Below, piece after piece: positions 50,407-59,794 of a stretch of 64,000 nucleotides of DNA. The stretch is from Dehalobacter sp. DCM (GTDB taxonomy: Bacteria > Bacillota > Desulfitobacteriia > Desulfitobacteriales > Syntrophobotulaceae). The notes beneath the pieces are model-generated. The model did no database searches. It had not been told where the DNA came from and saw nothing but the letters and a program-made list of their open reading frames with translations. A program made the position numbers and the translations under genes. The number at the start of each line of letters is the position of its first letter. Position 1 is the first letter of the stretch. The stretch is from the NCBI RefSeq assembly GCF_024972775.1, contig NZ_CP092282.1, positions 1,488,001 to 1,552,000 of the forward strand, in the 5' to 3' direction.

Positions 50407-52680
50407 ATGCTTAGCAAAAGAAGTTTTTTTGCAAAACCTTTGGCAATTATGACCGCAGTAGTGCTGGTATTTACCCTCGGATTCTTCGGGACTCCGAAGG
50501 AGGCATTAGCCTGCCACAATAATGGTGTCATAACAGTCCAGAAAACTGCCAGCGACAATAATAAAGACGGCTATGAAGGGGTAACATTTACTCTGTACAA
50601 ATGGAATGATAAAAAAGACAGGTATGAAAATGTTGCCAGTAAGTCAACAAAATCCATAGGGAATAAAGGTGAAGTGGAATTCAAAAACCTGACACCAGGA
50701 AAATACGCTATTTCCGAAACAGTTCCCGACGGCTACACGACTAGTTTAAACGATAGTAATAATAAGACAACGCTGATTGAATACAAGTCTAATCCTCATA
50801 AGGGGGATGTTAGCACTCACACGTTTATTGTCGAAAACACTGTTAAACCACCGGCTTTAACCGTTAAGAAAACAGCCAGTGCAGCATCGGTGATGAGCGG
50901 GGATTCAGTTACTTACACGTATGTTGTAAAAAACAGCGATAACAAAGAAATTACTAATATTCAAATAACCGATGATAAAATTGCGGCTGGCCAGATTTCC
51001 GAACCGGAAAAGACCGGCGGTGATTCGGATGGCAAACTGGAAAAAAATGAAATATGGACCTATACGGCTACGGTTGCCCTGACTGCAACGACAACCAATA
51101 CGGTCACTGTAACTGGAAAATGCGGCAGCAAAAACCTGACGGCTACCGATTCGGCCACAGTCAGAGTGACTCAGCCTGATCCTCAGATTAACATTGCAAA
51201 AAGTGCCACTCCGGATACTTTGCCGGTTGGCGGCGGTTCAGTGACCTATACCTATACCGTAACAAATCCCGGTAATGTTCCATTAAGTGATGTTACAGTT
51301 GCCGACGATAAAATCGACCTTTCGTCTGTTGTTCCCACCGGCGATGCCAATAGTGATGGCAAACTTGACACGACTGAAACCTGGATTTACACAGCTGCTG
51401 CAACCCTGACGGAAAGCACCACAAACATGGCGACCGCGAGCGGAACTTATAAAGATATGACTGTAACCGATACAGCCGAATTCACTGTACCGGTCGCCAT
51501 ACCGGAAACAGGAAGCATCGTCATCAATAAAACCTATTCTAATTCGCCTGATTCCGATGCCAACCTGGTCGCTGGATTCGTGTTGACCGGCAGCGAGGAG
51601 TGGAGCGATGAAAAGTCGCTTACCGGCCCGGGCAGCGTAACCTTCAGCGAACTGACTCCCGGCACCTATGAACTGACGGAAAACGCACCGGCAGGATTCA
51701 CACCGTATATTGGAGAACTACTCATGCCGGCAAATTTTTCGGTTGAAGTTGCAGCCGGACAGGCCGTGGTTATCAATATTGTCAATGAATTCAATGTCCA
51801 ACCGGGAGTCAGTATTGTGAAGACCCCAAGCACAGCATCACTGCCATACGGCGGCGGTACGGTAACCTATGAATACACCGTAACCAACACCGGCAATGTC
51901 CCGCTGTATATCGGTCTAGAAGATGTCCTAGATGATAACGGCACACCGCTTGACGATGGGGATGACTTTCCTGCAGATTATGTCTCCGGTGACGACAATG
52001 AAAATGATTTACTTAACATAGGTGAAGTTTGGAAATTCACCTCGGATAGCATCAATCTCACAGCAACAACGACCAATAAAGTCGTTGTGACTGCCTGGAC
52101 GCATAGAGAAGACAGAGTGACAGCTGAAGCGACAGCCACTGTCACCGTCGGAACCCCGCCGGTAATTCCAACAATTCCTCAGATCGCTATCGTTAAGGAA
52201 GCAAATGTTTCCGTGATGACGGCTGCCGGTGATGTAACCTACACCTATAAAGTTACCAATCCTGGCAACGTGCCTCTGACTGGTGTAACAGTCAAAGATG
52301 ACAACGGAACACCTGCTGTTACAACAGATGATTTCAGCCCTGCCTTTGGTTCTGGCGATACGGTTAACGTTGGTGTTCTCGATCCGGGTGAAACCTGGAT
52401 TTATACAGCCACTAAAAATATCGCTGTGACCACCACGAATATCGCTGTGGCAACAGGAAACTATGGAATAGAGTTGGCAACAGCCACGGATTCCGCTGAA
52501 GTTACTGTGCAGTCTCCGGAACAACCGGTCTTAGTCCCGGGAGAACAAGGTGACGAAGCTGTAGCAGCAGCGGATGACCAGCCCGCGTTGCCTCAAACCG
52601 GTGGCAACACAGCAGCTTATATCCTGAGCGGCTCAGTCATCACCGCCATTGGCGCGCTGATCCGTCGGTTCCAAAAATAA
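50407..52680 (+). CDS. large LPxTG-anchored surface protein with DUF11-type repeats
   Basis: A 757-residue paralogue of the protein at 47921. Signal peptide to about 35, SpaA-like domain (VITVQKTASDNNKDG, YAISETVPDGYTTSL), two DUF11 repeats, a second SpaA-like domain (GSIVINKTYSNSPDSD, SELTPGTYELTENAPAGF), two more repeats, and LPQTGG with a hydrophobic span and RRFQK tail. Each repeat carries DD(N/K)G-type acidic loops. Probably a wall-anchored adhesin or pilus-like shaft. It is followed by a strong terminator and then the type IV pilus operon. Confidence 0.88.
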   Translation: MLSKRSFFAKPLAIMTAVVLVFTLGFFGTPKEALACHNNGVITVQKTASDNNKDGYEGVTFTLYKWNDKKDRYENVASKSTKSIGNKGEVEFKNLTPGKYAISETVPDGYTTSLNDSNNKTTLIEYKSNPHKGDVSTHTFIVENTVKPPALTVKKTASAASVMSGDSVTYTYVVKNSDNKEITNIQITDDKIAAGQISEPEKTGGDSDGKLEKNEIWTYTATVALTATTTNTVTVTGKCGSKNLTATDSATVRVTQPDPQINIAKSATPDTLPVGGGSVTYTYTVTNPGNVPLSDVTVADDKIDLSSVVPTGDANSDGKLDTTETWIYTAAATLTESTTNMATASGTYKDMTVTDTAEFTVPVAIPETGSIVINKTYSNSPDSDANLVAGFVLTGSEEWSDEKSLTGPGSVTFSELTPGTYELTENAPAGFTPYIGELLMPANFSVEVAAGQAVVINIVNEFNVQPGVSIVKTPSTASLPYGGGTVTYEYTVTNTGNVPLYIGLEDVLDDNGTPLDDGDDFPADYVSGDDNENDLLNIGEVWKFTSDSINLTATTTNKVVVTAWTHREDRVTAEATATVTVGTPPVIPTIPQIAIVKEANVSVMTAAGDVTYTYKVTNPGNVPLTGVTVKDDNGTPAVTTDDFSPAFGSGDTVNVGVLDPGETWIYTATKNIAVTTTNIAVATGNYGIELATATDSAEVTVQSPEQPVLVPGEQGDEAVAAADDQPALPQTGGNTAAYILSGSVITAIGALIRRFQK

Positions 52681-52715
52681 AAGATAATATCTGACAGGCA
52701 TTCAACCTCGAACTG

Positions 52716-52752
52716 CTAAAAGGCGTCACTGTGTGACGCCTTTTAGTTTTGA
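52716..52752 (+). terminator. rho-independent terminator after the second surface protein gene
   Basis: CTAAAAGGCGTCAC (52716-52729) pairs with GTGACGCCTTTTAG (52733-52746), followed by TTTTG. Confidence 0.88.
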
Positions 52753-52761
52753 CATGGTTTG

Positions 52762-52775
52762 TGACATAAATGTCA
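52762..52775. promoter_or_regulatory. TGACAT-AA-ATGTCA palindrome upstream of pilB
   Basis: A perfect 14-bp palindrome with flanking TTGTGACA. It resembles the spacing of CRP/FNR-family sites, about 230 bases before pilB. The rest of the gap to 52991 is AT-rich with no clear feature. Confidence 0.35.
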
Positions 52776-52991
52776 TTGCCAAATATAGCGGGTACGATTT
52801 CCTGAACGTATTTATGATGATAAACTGATATTACAATAGGTACTAAATATTGACAAAAAATTACAGAAGTATTTACTTTTTCTACATACTTGTTATATAC
52901 TTAAATTAGAGATATTATGCGTAATAATCGGACAATTCTTTTATAAGTTATTTCTGAGTTATAGAATTTTATACTGCTACACGAAAAGGTG

Positions 52992-54740
52992 ATGGACATT
53001 AATAACTCTGGCCTGAATGGAAAAACTAATACGGGGTTGGACAGGTTCTTTGAGAACAATAAAAATAGTTTTCGCAAAATCGGTGATTTACTTATAGAAA
53101 CGGGCGCGATTTCAGAAGAGGACCTCAAAAAGGCACTCGTTCTTCAAAAAAAAACCGGCAACCGGCTTGGTGAAGTATTGATCAGTAACGGTTTCCTTGA
53201 AGAGCGTGTCTTGCTTGAGATCCTGGGATATCAGACAGGTATGTCCTATATCGATCTGGAGAGTCAGAGTATCAACCCGGATATCCCGAATTTAATCCAG
53301 GAAAACATGGCACGCAGACACCTGGCCTTTCCCTGGCGCAAACATGACAATACACTTTCAGTTGCAATGGTTGATCCGATGAATGTATATGCTATTGATG
53401 ATATCCGTTTAAGCACCGGTATGGAAATCGAACCGATGTTTGCTGGAGAAAAGGACGTTGTCAAAGCCATCGACCGATACTATGGGAGACAAAGTGCAGA
53501 ACAGGCGGTCGAAGATTTAAAGCGCCAATTCGATTTAACTGACGCGAATGAACTGAGCGAAGCGGCATTAGCCGACATCAATAATGCGCCGATGGTTCGG
53601 TTGGTCAATAATCTGATCCGGCAAGCTATCCAAATGCGGGCCAGCGATATCCACATCGAACCCTTTGAGGCAAGCGTCCGGATTCGTTTCCGGATCGACG
53701 GTGAATTGCAGGAAATCATGACACTGCAAAAAGCTTCCCACTCCGCATTAATCACTCGGATTAAGATTATGGGAAGAATGGATATCGCAGAGAAACGCAT
53801 TCCCCTCGACGGCAGGGTGGAGACTGAAATTGACGGCAGGATGATTGATATGCGGCTGTCATCTTTACCGACAATGTTTGGGGAAAAGATGGTTATCCGG
53901 TTGCTTGACCAGGGCGGGTTCCTGGTCACCAAGAAAGACTTGGGGTTTACTCCGGATAATATGAAACGGTTCGATACGATTGTCAGTCATCCGAACGGGA
54001 TCATCCTTGTCACCGGGCCCACCGGCAGCGGTAAATCAACGACACTCTATTCCATTATGCTGGAATTAAATAAAACTAACCGCAATATTATCACCATTGA
54101 GGATCCGGTCGAATACCGCTTATTCGGGATCAATCAAGTCCAGGTCAACAACAAAGCCGGTCTGACTTTCGCCAGCGGACTTCGTTCAATTCTCCGTCAG
54201 GATCCGGATATTATCATGGTTGGGGAGATTCGGGATGCCGAAACAGCGCAAATCGCAGTCCGGGCTGCTATTACCGGACACTTGGTAATCAGTACCATGC
54301 ATACGAACGACACTGCGGCAACCGTCTCGCGGTTGATCGATATGGGTATCGAACCCTACCTGATCTCATCCTGTCTGGTCGGTGTGCTGGCTCAGCGTTT
54401 AGTACGCAAACTTTGTCCCAATTGCAAAGAAAAATATCTGGCCGGGGAAAATGATAAAAAACTAATCGGTGCCAGGGATGAAGAAGTCATTCTCTATCGG
54501 GCCAAAGGATGCAATTCCTGTAGTCTGACCGGGTATAAAGGCAGGACTGCTATCGCGGAAATCATGCCGATCAGCCGCTCAATCCATAATTTGATTGATA
54601 ATAAGCGACCGATCGAAGAAATCAGGGAGGCAGCGAAAGCAGACGGTATTATCACCCTGCAGGAAAACTGCACCGAATTGGTACGGACAGGGGTAACATC
54701 GATCGAAGAATTATTGAAGCATAAATACAATTTGGAATGA
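52992..54740 (+). CDS. pilB: type IV pilus assembly ATPase PilB
   Basis: A 582-residue pilus-extension ATPase. The N-terminal MshEN region carries IGDLLIETGAISEEDLKKAL and RLGEVLISNG, the pattern that binds c-di-GMP. The ATPase core has Walker A GPTGSGKSTT at about 342, Walker B around DPDIIMVGEIRDAET, and the zinc-binding CPNC...CNSC pair. ATG 52992 follows AAAAGGTG; GTG 52989 is in frame. First gene of the pil operon. c-di-GMP binding would link it to the enzymes at 39-47 kb. Confidence 0.95.
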   Translation: MDINNSGLNGKTNTGLDRFFENNKNSFRKIGDLLIETGAISEEDLKKALVLQKKTGNRLGEVLISNGFLEERVLLEILGYQTGMSYIDLESQSINPDIPNLIQENMARRHLAFPWRKHDNTLSVAMVDPMNVYAIDDIRLSTGMEIEPMFAGEKDVVKAIDRYYGRQSAEQAVEDLKRQFDLTDANELSEAALADINNAPMVRLVNNLIRQAIQMRASDIHIEPFEASVRIRFRIDGELQEIMTLQKASHSALITRIKIMGRMDIAEKRIPLDGRVETEIDGRMIDMRLSSLPTMFGEKMVIRLLDQGGFLVTKKDLGFTPDNMKRFDTIVSHPNGIILVTGPTGSGKSTTLYSIMLELNKTNRNIITIEDPVEYRLFGINQVQVNNKAGLTFASGLRSILRQDPDIIMVGEIRDAETAQIAVRAAITGHLVISTMHTNDTAATVSRLIDMGIEPYLISSCLVGVLAQRLVRKLCPNCKEKYLAGENDKKLIGARDEEVILYRAKGCNSCSLTGYKGRTAIAEIMPISRSIHNLIDNKRPIEEIREAAKADGIITLQENCTELVRTGVTSIEELLKHKYNLE

Positions 54741-54749
54741 GGGATGTCA

Positions 54750-55802
54750 ATGGATATCTTTGAATTATTCCGGCATACGTACGACGCCAAAGCATCAGAC
54801 CTGCATATCACCGTCGGCATCCCGCCGGTGATTAGGGCTAACGGCAGCCTTAGATCGCTGGCTTACGAAGCGTTAACACCCACTGATGTGATGAGCTTGC
54901 TCCAGCAGATCATGAAGCCAGTGCAGTTGAAAGAACTGGAAAATAAGCATGAATTGGATTTTTCCTTTTCCCACAGCGGATTTGGCCGTTTCAGGGTTAA
55001 TGTCTATAAACAGAGAGGAACATTCAGCGCGGCTTTCCGATCGGTCATGGGCAGGATCCCCTCCATCGAGGAGCTGGGACTGCCGCCGGTCATCAATGAG
55101 TTAACGAGCAAACAGCGCGGACTGATTTTAGTGACAGGGCCGACGGGAAGCGGCAAAACGACAACCTTGGCCTACATGATCGATAAAATGAATCACGAAC
55201 GAAAATCGCACATCATTACCTTGGAAGATCCGATCGAATATCTGTATAAACATGATCAATGCATTATTAACCAGCGGGAAGTCGGGAGTGATGTCGACAG
55301 CTTCTCCAATGGACTGCGGGCGGCACTGCGCCAGGATCCGGATGTTATCTTAGTCGGCGAGATGCGGGATCTGGAAACGATTAGCATTGCGGTTACGGCA
55401 GCGGAAACAGGGCATTTGGTATTGTCTACACTGCATACGGTCGGTGCTGCGAAAACAATCGACCGTATCGTTGATGTCTTTCCGCCACATCAGCAGCAGC
55501 AAATCCGGATTCAGCTCTCTACAGTCTTGGAAGGAATCGTCTCCCAGCAATTATTGCCGACGGCGGATCAAAAGAGCCGTACTGTCGCTGTAGAAGTGAT
55601 GCTGGCCAATAACGCGATCCGCAACTTGATCCGCGAGAATAAAACCTATCAGATTCAAAATGTCATTCAAACCGGTGCAAAACAGGGGATGCAAACTATG
55701 GACGGAAGCCTTCTCAGCTTATACCGTCAGGGGACGATCACCCAGGAAGACGTGTTTAAATATTGCATGGAGACGGATATCGTCAGACGCTATATTAATT
55801 AA
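54750..55802 (+). CDS. pilT: type IV pilus retraction ATPase PilT
   Basis: About 350 residues. Begins MDIFELFRHTYDAKASDLHITVG, Walker A GPTGSGKTTTLAY at about 130, the Asp box ITLEDPIEY, Walker B DPDVILVGEMRDLET and the His box HLVLSTLHTVGAAK. PilT depolymerises pili for retraction and twitching. ATG 54744 is an equally possible start two codons earlier. Nine bases after the pilB stop. Confidence 0.94.
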   Translation: MDIFELFRHTYDAKASDLHITVGIPPVIRANGSLRSLAYEALTPTDVMSLLQQIMKPVQLKELENKHELDFSFSHSGFGRFRVNVYKQRGTFSAAFRSVMGRIPSIEELGLPPVINELTSKQRGLILVTGPTGSGKTTTLAYMIDKMNHERKSHIITLEDPIEYLYKHDQCIINQREVGSDVDSFSNGLRAALRQDPDVILVGEMRDLETISIAVTAAETGHLVLSTLHTVGAAKTIDRIVDVFPPHQQQQIRIQLSTVLEGIVSQQLLPTADQKSRTVAVEVMLANNAIRNLIRENKTYQIQNVIQTGAKQGMQTMDGSLLSLYRQGTITQEDVFKYCMETDIVRRYIN

Positions 55803-55838
55803 TAGGAAATGACTTCCGGGAATGCAGGGGGAGAAAAA

Positions 55839-57038
55839 ATGGCAAATTACGAAGTCAAAGCGTTGACCAACTCAGGCACCAGTGTCCGGACGACGGTCGT
55901 TGCCGAGACCAAAATGGAAGCCCTGGACATTATCAAAAGACAAAACCAATACCCTTTGTCTATCCAGGAAACCAGCGGCAAAGACCTGTCAAAAGTGCGT
56001 TTTTCCAAAAAACCGAATGCCAAAGATCTGGCTGTTTTCTGCCGCCAGTTTTATACGATGCTCAATGCAGGTATATCGATCATCAAGTGCCTGGATATTC
56101 TGCGGCTCCAGCTGGATAACCGGAAGCTGAGGGAAGCAGTCACTAACGTCTATGAAGACGTGCAAAAAGGACAGATTCTTTCAGTCGCCATGAAGAAACA
56201 TTCTGTATTCCCGGACCTGATGACTCAGATGGTCGCTGCAGGCGAATCCAGCGGTACCTTGGATACGTTATTGGAACGAATGGCCGTACAATACGAGAAA
56301 GACAATAAGATAAACAATAAGATCCATACGGCGATGATCTATCCGATCATCCTTTGCGTCTTGGCGATTGCCGTCGTGATACTCTTGCTGACAGCGGTGA
56401 TGCCGACATTTATCGGGCTGTTCCAGTCCAGCGGCATTCAGCTTCCCTGGCCAACACGGGTCGTGCTGGGGGCCAGCAACGGACTCCGTTCCTACTGGTA
56501 TATTTTCCTGATCATCATTGCCGCGCTGATCTATGTCATTAAGAGACTGCTTGGCAATGAAAACAGCCGCTATAAGCTTCATCGTTTAAGTTTGCGTTTG
56601 CCGATCGTCAATAAATCCATCCGGATAATCTATTCGGCCCGGTTTGCCAGGACCTTAGGAACGCTTCTGGCAAGCGGTATCTCACTAATCCCGGCTCTGG
56701 ACGGGGCAGCCAGCGTCGTCGGCAATCTTGTCGTAGTAAGAGAGATCAAGAAAGTCGTCGAAGAAATCCGGGAAGGCGTCAGCCTCTCCGATTTACTTCA
56801 TAAAACCCTGCTTTTCCCGCCGATGCTGGTCAGTATGGTCCGTATCGGGGAAGAATCCGGTAGTCTGGAAAATATCCTGGATAAGACGGCCAATTTTTAC
56901 GACGAGGAAGCGGAAGTATCCCTGCAGAAACTCGTATCCATGCTCGAACCGGTTTTTATCCTGATCATGGCCGCACTAATTGGGTTTATTGTGATAGCGA
57001 TTCTCATGCCGGTCTTCGACTTGTCCAAAACAGTATAG
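55839..57038 (+). CDS. pilC: type IV pilus inner-membrane platform protein PilC
   Basis: A 399-residue protein with two tandem T2SSF domains: ARFARTLGTLLASGISLIPAL in the second mirrors FCRQFYTMLNAGISIIKCL in the first, each followed by E-S-G-x-L (GESSGTLDTLLERMA, GEESGSLENILDKTA). Three membrane segments. Platform around which PilB/PilT work. ATG 55839 after AGGGGGAG is chosen over an upstream in-frame ATG. Confidence 0.94.
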   Translation: MANYEVKALTNSGTSVRTTVVAETKMEALDIIKRQNQYPLSIQETSGKDLSKVRFSKKPNAKDLAVFCRQFYTMLNAGISIIKCLDILRLQLDNRKLREAVTNVYEDVQKGQILSVAMKKHSVFPDLMTQMVAAGESSGTLDTLLERMAVQYEKDNKINNKIHTAMIYPIILCVLAIAVVILLLTAVMPTFIGLFQSSGIQLPWPTRVVLGASNGLRSYWYIFLIIIAALIYVIKRLLGNENSRYKLHRLSLRLPIVNKSIRIIYSARFARTLGTLLASGISLIPALDGAASVVGNLVVVREIKKVVEEIREGVSLSDLLHKTLLFPPMLVSMVRIGEESGSLENILDKTANFYDEEAEVSLQKLVSMLEPVFILIMAALIGFIVIAILMPVFDLSKTV

Positions 57039-57147
57039 AGAGGGGGAGAATATTGCCAAGAGGGCGCAGTCGATGGAAAAATAATGGATAATACTTAATT
57101 GGTTTACGGAAAAAATTAAAAATAAGAAAGTTAAAGGAGAGAAGAAC

Positions 57148-57576
57148 ATGTTACTTCAAAAAATGAACAAACAAATGAAAAACAAGAAAGGATTTACCCT
57201 GATCGAGCTGATAGTCGTCATGGCTATTCTGGCGATCTTGGCTGCGATTGCGATCCCGCGGTTCAATAATATGCGACTACAAGCTGCTTTTAATGCTGAT
57301 GGAGCTACTGCAACGCAGATTGTTAATGCAGCAAGGATTCAAGAAACGCAAACTGGATTCGCTGTTTCAAAGTTAACGCAAACAGACACTGTAGCTAACG
57401 GTGACCTACAAAAAACATATATGGAAGTGCCAACTCCACAGGTGGGTGGTTCATTTACAATTGGTAAGGACGCATCTGGACATTACCAAGTGACCTTTAC
57501 GGCAGCTGGCACTTATGCAGCTATATCTGCTGCAGCGCAAGTTGTAACTGAAGGCACAAAATATGTTGCACCGTAA
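57148..57576 (+). CDS. pilA: type IV major pilin
   Basis: A 142-residue prepilin. Class III signal: basic leader then KKG-FTLIELIVVMAILAILAA with Glu at +5, cleaved after Gly by prepilin peptidase. The short, Thr/Ala/Gly-rich globular part (about 100 residues) has no Cys pair. Placed between pilC and the minor genes and preceded by AAAGGAG. The own prepilin peptidase gene of this operon is decayed (57702). Confidence 0.9.
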   Translation: MLLQKMNKQMKNKKGFTLIELIVVMAILAILAAIAIPRFNNMRLQAAFNADGATATQIVNAARIQETQTGFAVSKLTQTDTVANGDLQKTYMEVPTPQVGGSFTIGKDASGHYQVTFTAAGTYAAISAAAQVVTEGTKYVAP

Positions 57577-57662
57577 TAAATCGCTTATTAGGTTAAGTAC
57601 TAGGGATATTTGTTGGCTTAATTTATTGTTTCATTTTAAATAAAGTGGTTTTATTTACCATC

Positions 57663-57699
57663 CAGGGGACGACGCCAGAATCAAAGGCGTCATCCCCTG
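57663..57699 (+). repeat. 14-bp stem hairpin behind pilA
   Basis: CAGGGGACGACGCC (57663) pairs with GGCGTCATCCCCTG (ending 57699) with one G-U and a nine-base loop. No T-run. It may stabilise the pilA mRNA 3' end or be a small inserted palindrome that broke the peptidase gene. Confidence 0.6.
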
Positions 57700-57701
57700 C
57701 T

Positions 57702-58170
57702 TTGGAAACTATTACACTTGCGATTGTTAACGGCATAATCTGGGGATTGATGGTTTACCAATACGGTCTTTCTTTGGATTTTCTGCATGGGACTATTATA
57801 AGCAGTATTCTCTTAATGATTTTCGTCATCGATATCAAGGAACAAATTATCCCCGATCTTGTAAATCTTATCTGTTTTATCTGCGGACTTTTTTCTCTTT
57901 TTTCCGGGACAGCATTCCGGTTGGTTTGAAGCGTTGGTTGGCGCGCTGGTCGGCGATATTAAACTGATAGCCATGCTCGGAAACTGGCTGGGATGGTGCC
58001 AAATTTTAGTCGTTTCATTTCGCATCGGTCATCGGTGGGGTCACAGCGTTGGTTTTCGTTCAAATTGGCAAAAGACATGAAGGATACCGTTACTTTCGTT
58101 TCTAATATCGCACTGGTGGTACTATCCTCATTTTTGGGGGGAGACCATACTGGATACATTAAGGTACACA
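57702..58170 (+). pseudogene. pilD: prepilin peptidase (PilD/A24), decayed
   Basis: Fragments in three frames recall the C-terminal two-thirds of a type IV prepilin peptidase: IVNGIIWGLMVYQYG and IDIKEQIIPDLVNLICF (first catalytic Asp region), then a frameshift into GDIKLIAMLGNWLGW (the GGGDxK motif without its GG) and another into VIGGVTALVFVQIG. The N-terminal Cys-containing domain is absent and the hairpin at 57663 lies at the break. No continuous frame exceeds about 94 residues. Confidence 0.8.
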
Positions 58171-58201
58171 TAGAAATAACACAGGGAGCTGGTGATACAA
58201 G

Positions 58202-59200
58202 ATGAATACAACCGACATATTATCTCTGGATATCGGGTCGTTTTCGACCAAAGGGATTATTTGCAGAGATTCCGGCAAAGGACTTAAAGTAATAAAGAAG
58301 ATCCTGTTTCGAACTCCAGACGGTACGGCAGCCAATGGTAATTTGATAGATGTGCCTACCTTAAGTGCCACCATACGGGATCACTTGATCAAAAACGCCA
58401 TCTCGGCAAAGAAAGTTGTCTTTTCCATTACCAGTTCCGATATCATAACTCGTGAATTTACACTTCCAACCAAGAAAACTAGTGAAATCAAACAGATGAT
58501 CGGCTTTGAGGTGGAAAAGGCCCTGCCGATTCAAATGGATCAGTATATTATCGAGTTTTTTATTATACAATCCGGCAAAAATAAATCTGAAAACAGTTCG
58601 CGCATCTTTGTCGCAGCCACACCCAAAGAGATCGTCGAAAAATATTGGCAATTGGCGGAAATGCTCAAGCTTCAACCCCTCGTCCTTACGATTCACGCCT
58701 GTAACATCGCTGCATTCTTTAATGAAAAACAAATCATCAACGGAAGAGAATTTGATCCGGTAAAGACCACAGCCATTCTGGACATTGGTCATGTCTATAC
58801 GGAATGCAATATTATCAAGAATGGGAATATTCTGTTCCACCGCACAATACAGCTTGGCGGAAAGAATTTTCTATCCGAAGCCAGATCGGCAAATACCAGC
58901 GATGTCGCTGCGGCTCAGGACGCTGTTGATGTCGATGAAATTAAAGTGGGAATTTGGCTGCAGGAGATTCAAAGAGGGATGCGTTATTATAGCAGCATGA
59001 ATACAGGCAATCCGGTAGAAAATATCATCCTGACTGGAGGATGTTCCGATATAAAAATGTTACCTTCTTATATCAGTGATTCTTTGGAGATCCCGGCAGA
59101 GGTATTGACAGCATCGAGTATCATTCAGGAGAGCGAAAAGACGATGCGGGATACCTGCCAGTATTTTATAAATACGCTTGGTGCATTGATAAAGAAATAA
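58202..59200 (+). CDS. pilM: type IV pilus assembly protein PilM
   Basis: A 332-residue actin-like ATPase: ILSLDIGSFSTKGII at the N-terminus, the middle VLTIHACNIAAFFN and TTAILDIGHVYTECNII, and ENIILTGGCSDIKML near the end. PilM recruits PilN/PilO at the cytoplasmic face. GGGAGCTGG precedes the ATG. Start of the pilMNO part of the operon. Confidence 0.9.
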   Translation: MNTTDILSLDIGSFSTKGIICRDSGKGLKVIKKILFRTPDGTAANGNLIDVPTLSATIRDHLIKNAISAKKVVFSITSSDIITREFTLPTKKTSEIKQMIGFEVEKALPIQMDQYIIEFFIIQSGKNKSENSSRIFVAATPKEIVEKYWQLAEMLKLQPLVLTIHACNIAAFFNEKQIINGREFDPVKTTAILDIGHVYTECNIIKNGNILFHRTIQLGGKNFLSEARSANTSDVAAAQDAVDVDEIKVGIWLQEIQRGMRYYSSMNTGNPVENIILTGGCSDIKMLPSYISDSLEIPAEVLTASSIIQESEKTMRDTCQYFINTLGALIKK

Positions 59201-59236
59201 TAACTTCAGGGGATTTGACCCGGGAAGGTGATGATT

Positions 59237-59779
59237 ATGCAGCAAATTAATTTATTTAATCCATATTTAAATAAGAAAAAGCTTCAGCCGAATCAAAGAA
59301 TCATGATTGGCGGGGGGATTGTCGTCGCATTGATTATCCTGTCACTGGCTTTTAACCTCATTGCTGCGATGATGGTTCGCAGCGAGATCGGGAAACAGGA
59401 AGCCTATTTGTCCAGTGAGGTTGTTCAGAAGGACAGGGCGGCATTAACCCAGGCCCAGGTCGACCTTGCTAAAATGGGCACCTATTTGACCACGGTCAAC
59501 GAGATTGCGCAAGGTTTGAAAAAATCGGATAAACTCAACCGGAGCCTGCTGGATCAGATTGCAGCAACTGTGCCTGCGGGATTATCTTTCCAATCCTTAG
59601 CTGTTACAGAACAAAAAAGTGTCGCGATTCAGGGTACAGCGCCTTCTCGGGATACAGTTGCTGAATTGCAGCACAATTTAACCCAATCAGGGCTGTTTGC
59701 CAATGTCCAGGTTGTTAACATTAACCGGGATAGCGGTTCCGGCTCTTATAAGTTTAATCTTGAGGGAACTTTGAAATAA
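59237..59779 (+). CDS. pilN: type IV pilus assembly protein PilN
   Basis: A 180-residue bitopic protein: MQQINLFNPYLNKKK (the N-terminal INL-NP motif that binds PilM), one membrane segment (about 25-47), coiled coil, and a C-terminal ferredoxin-like domain. ATG 59237 follows GGAAGGTG; in-frame GTG/ATG lie slightly upstream. Confidence 0.88.
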   Translation: MQQINLFNPYLNKKKLQPNQRIMIGGGIVVALIILSLAFNLIAAMMVRSEIGKQEAYLSSEVVQKDRAALTQAQVDLAKMGTYLTTVNEIAQGLKKSDKLNRSLLDQIAATVPAGLSFQSLAVTEQKSVAIQGTAPSRDTVAELQHNLTQSGLFANVQVVNINRDSGSGSYKFNLEGTLK

Positions 59780-59794
59780 AGGAGGTGGCACAGA

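Noticed and set aside
42307-53000. c-di-GMP riboswitch upstream of the GGDEF, surface or pilus genes
   Set aside because: The GEMM core words were not found in the gaps before 42509, 44195, 47921, 50407 or 52992. ACGCAAAGC at 37417 is part of the tRNA operon terminator stem.
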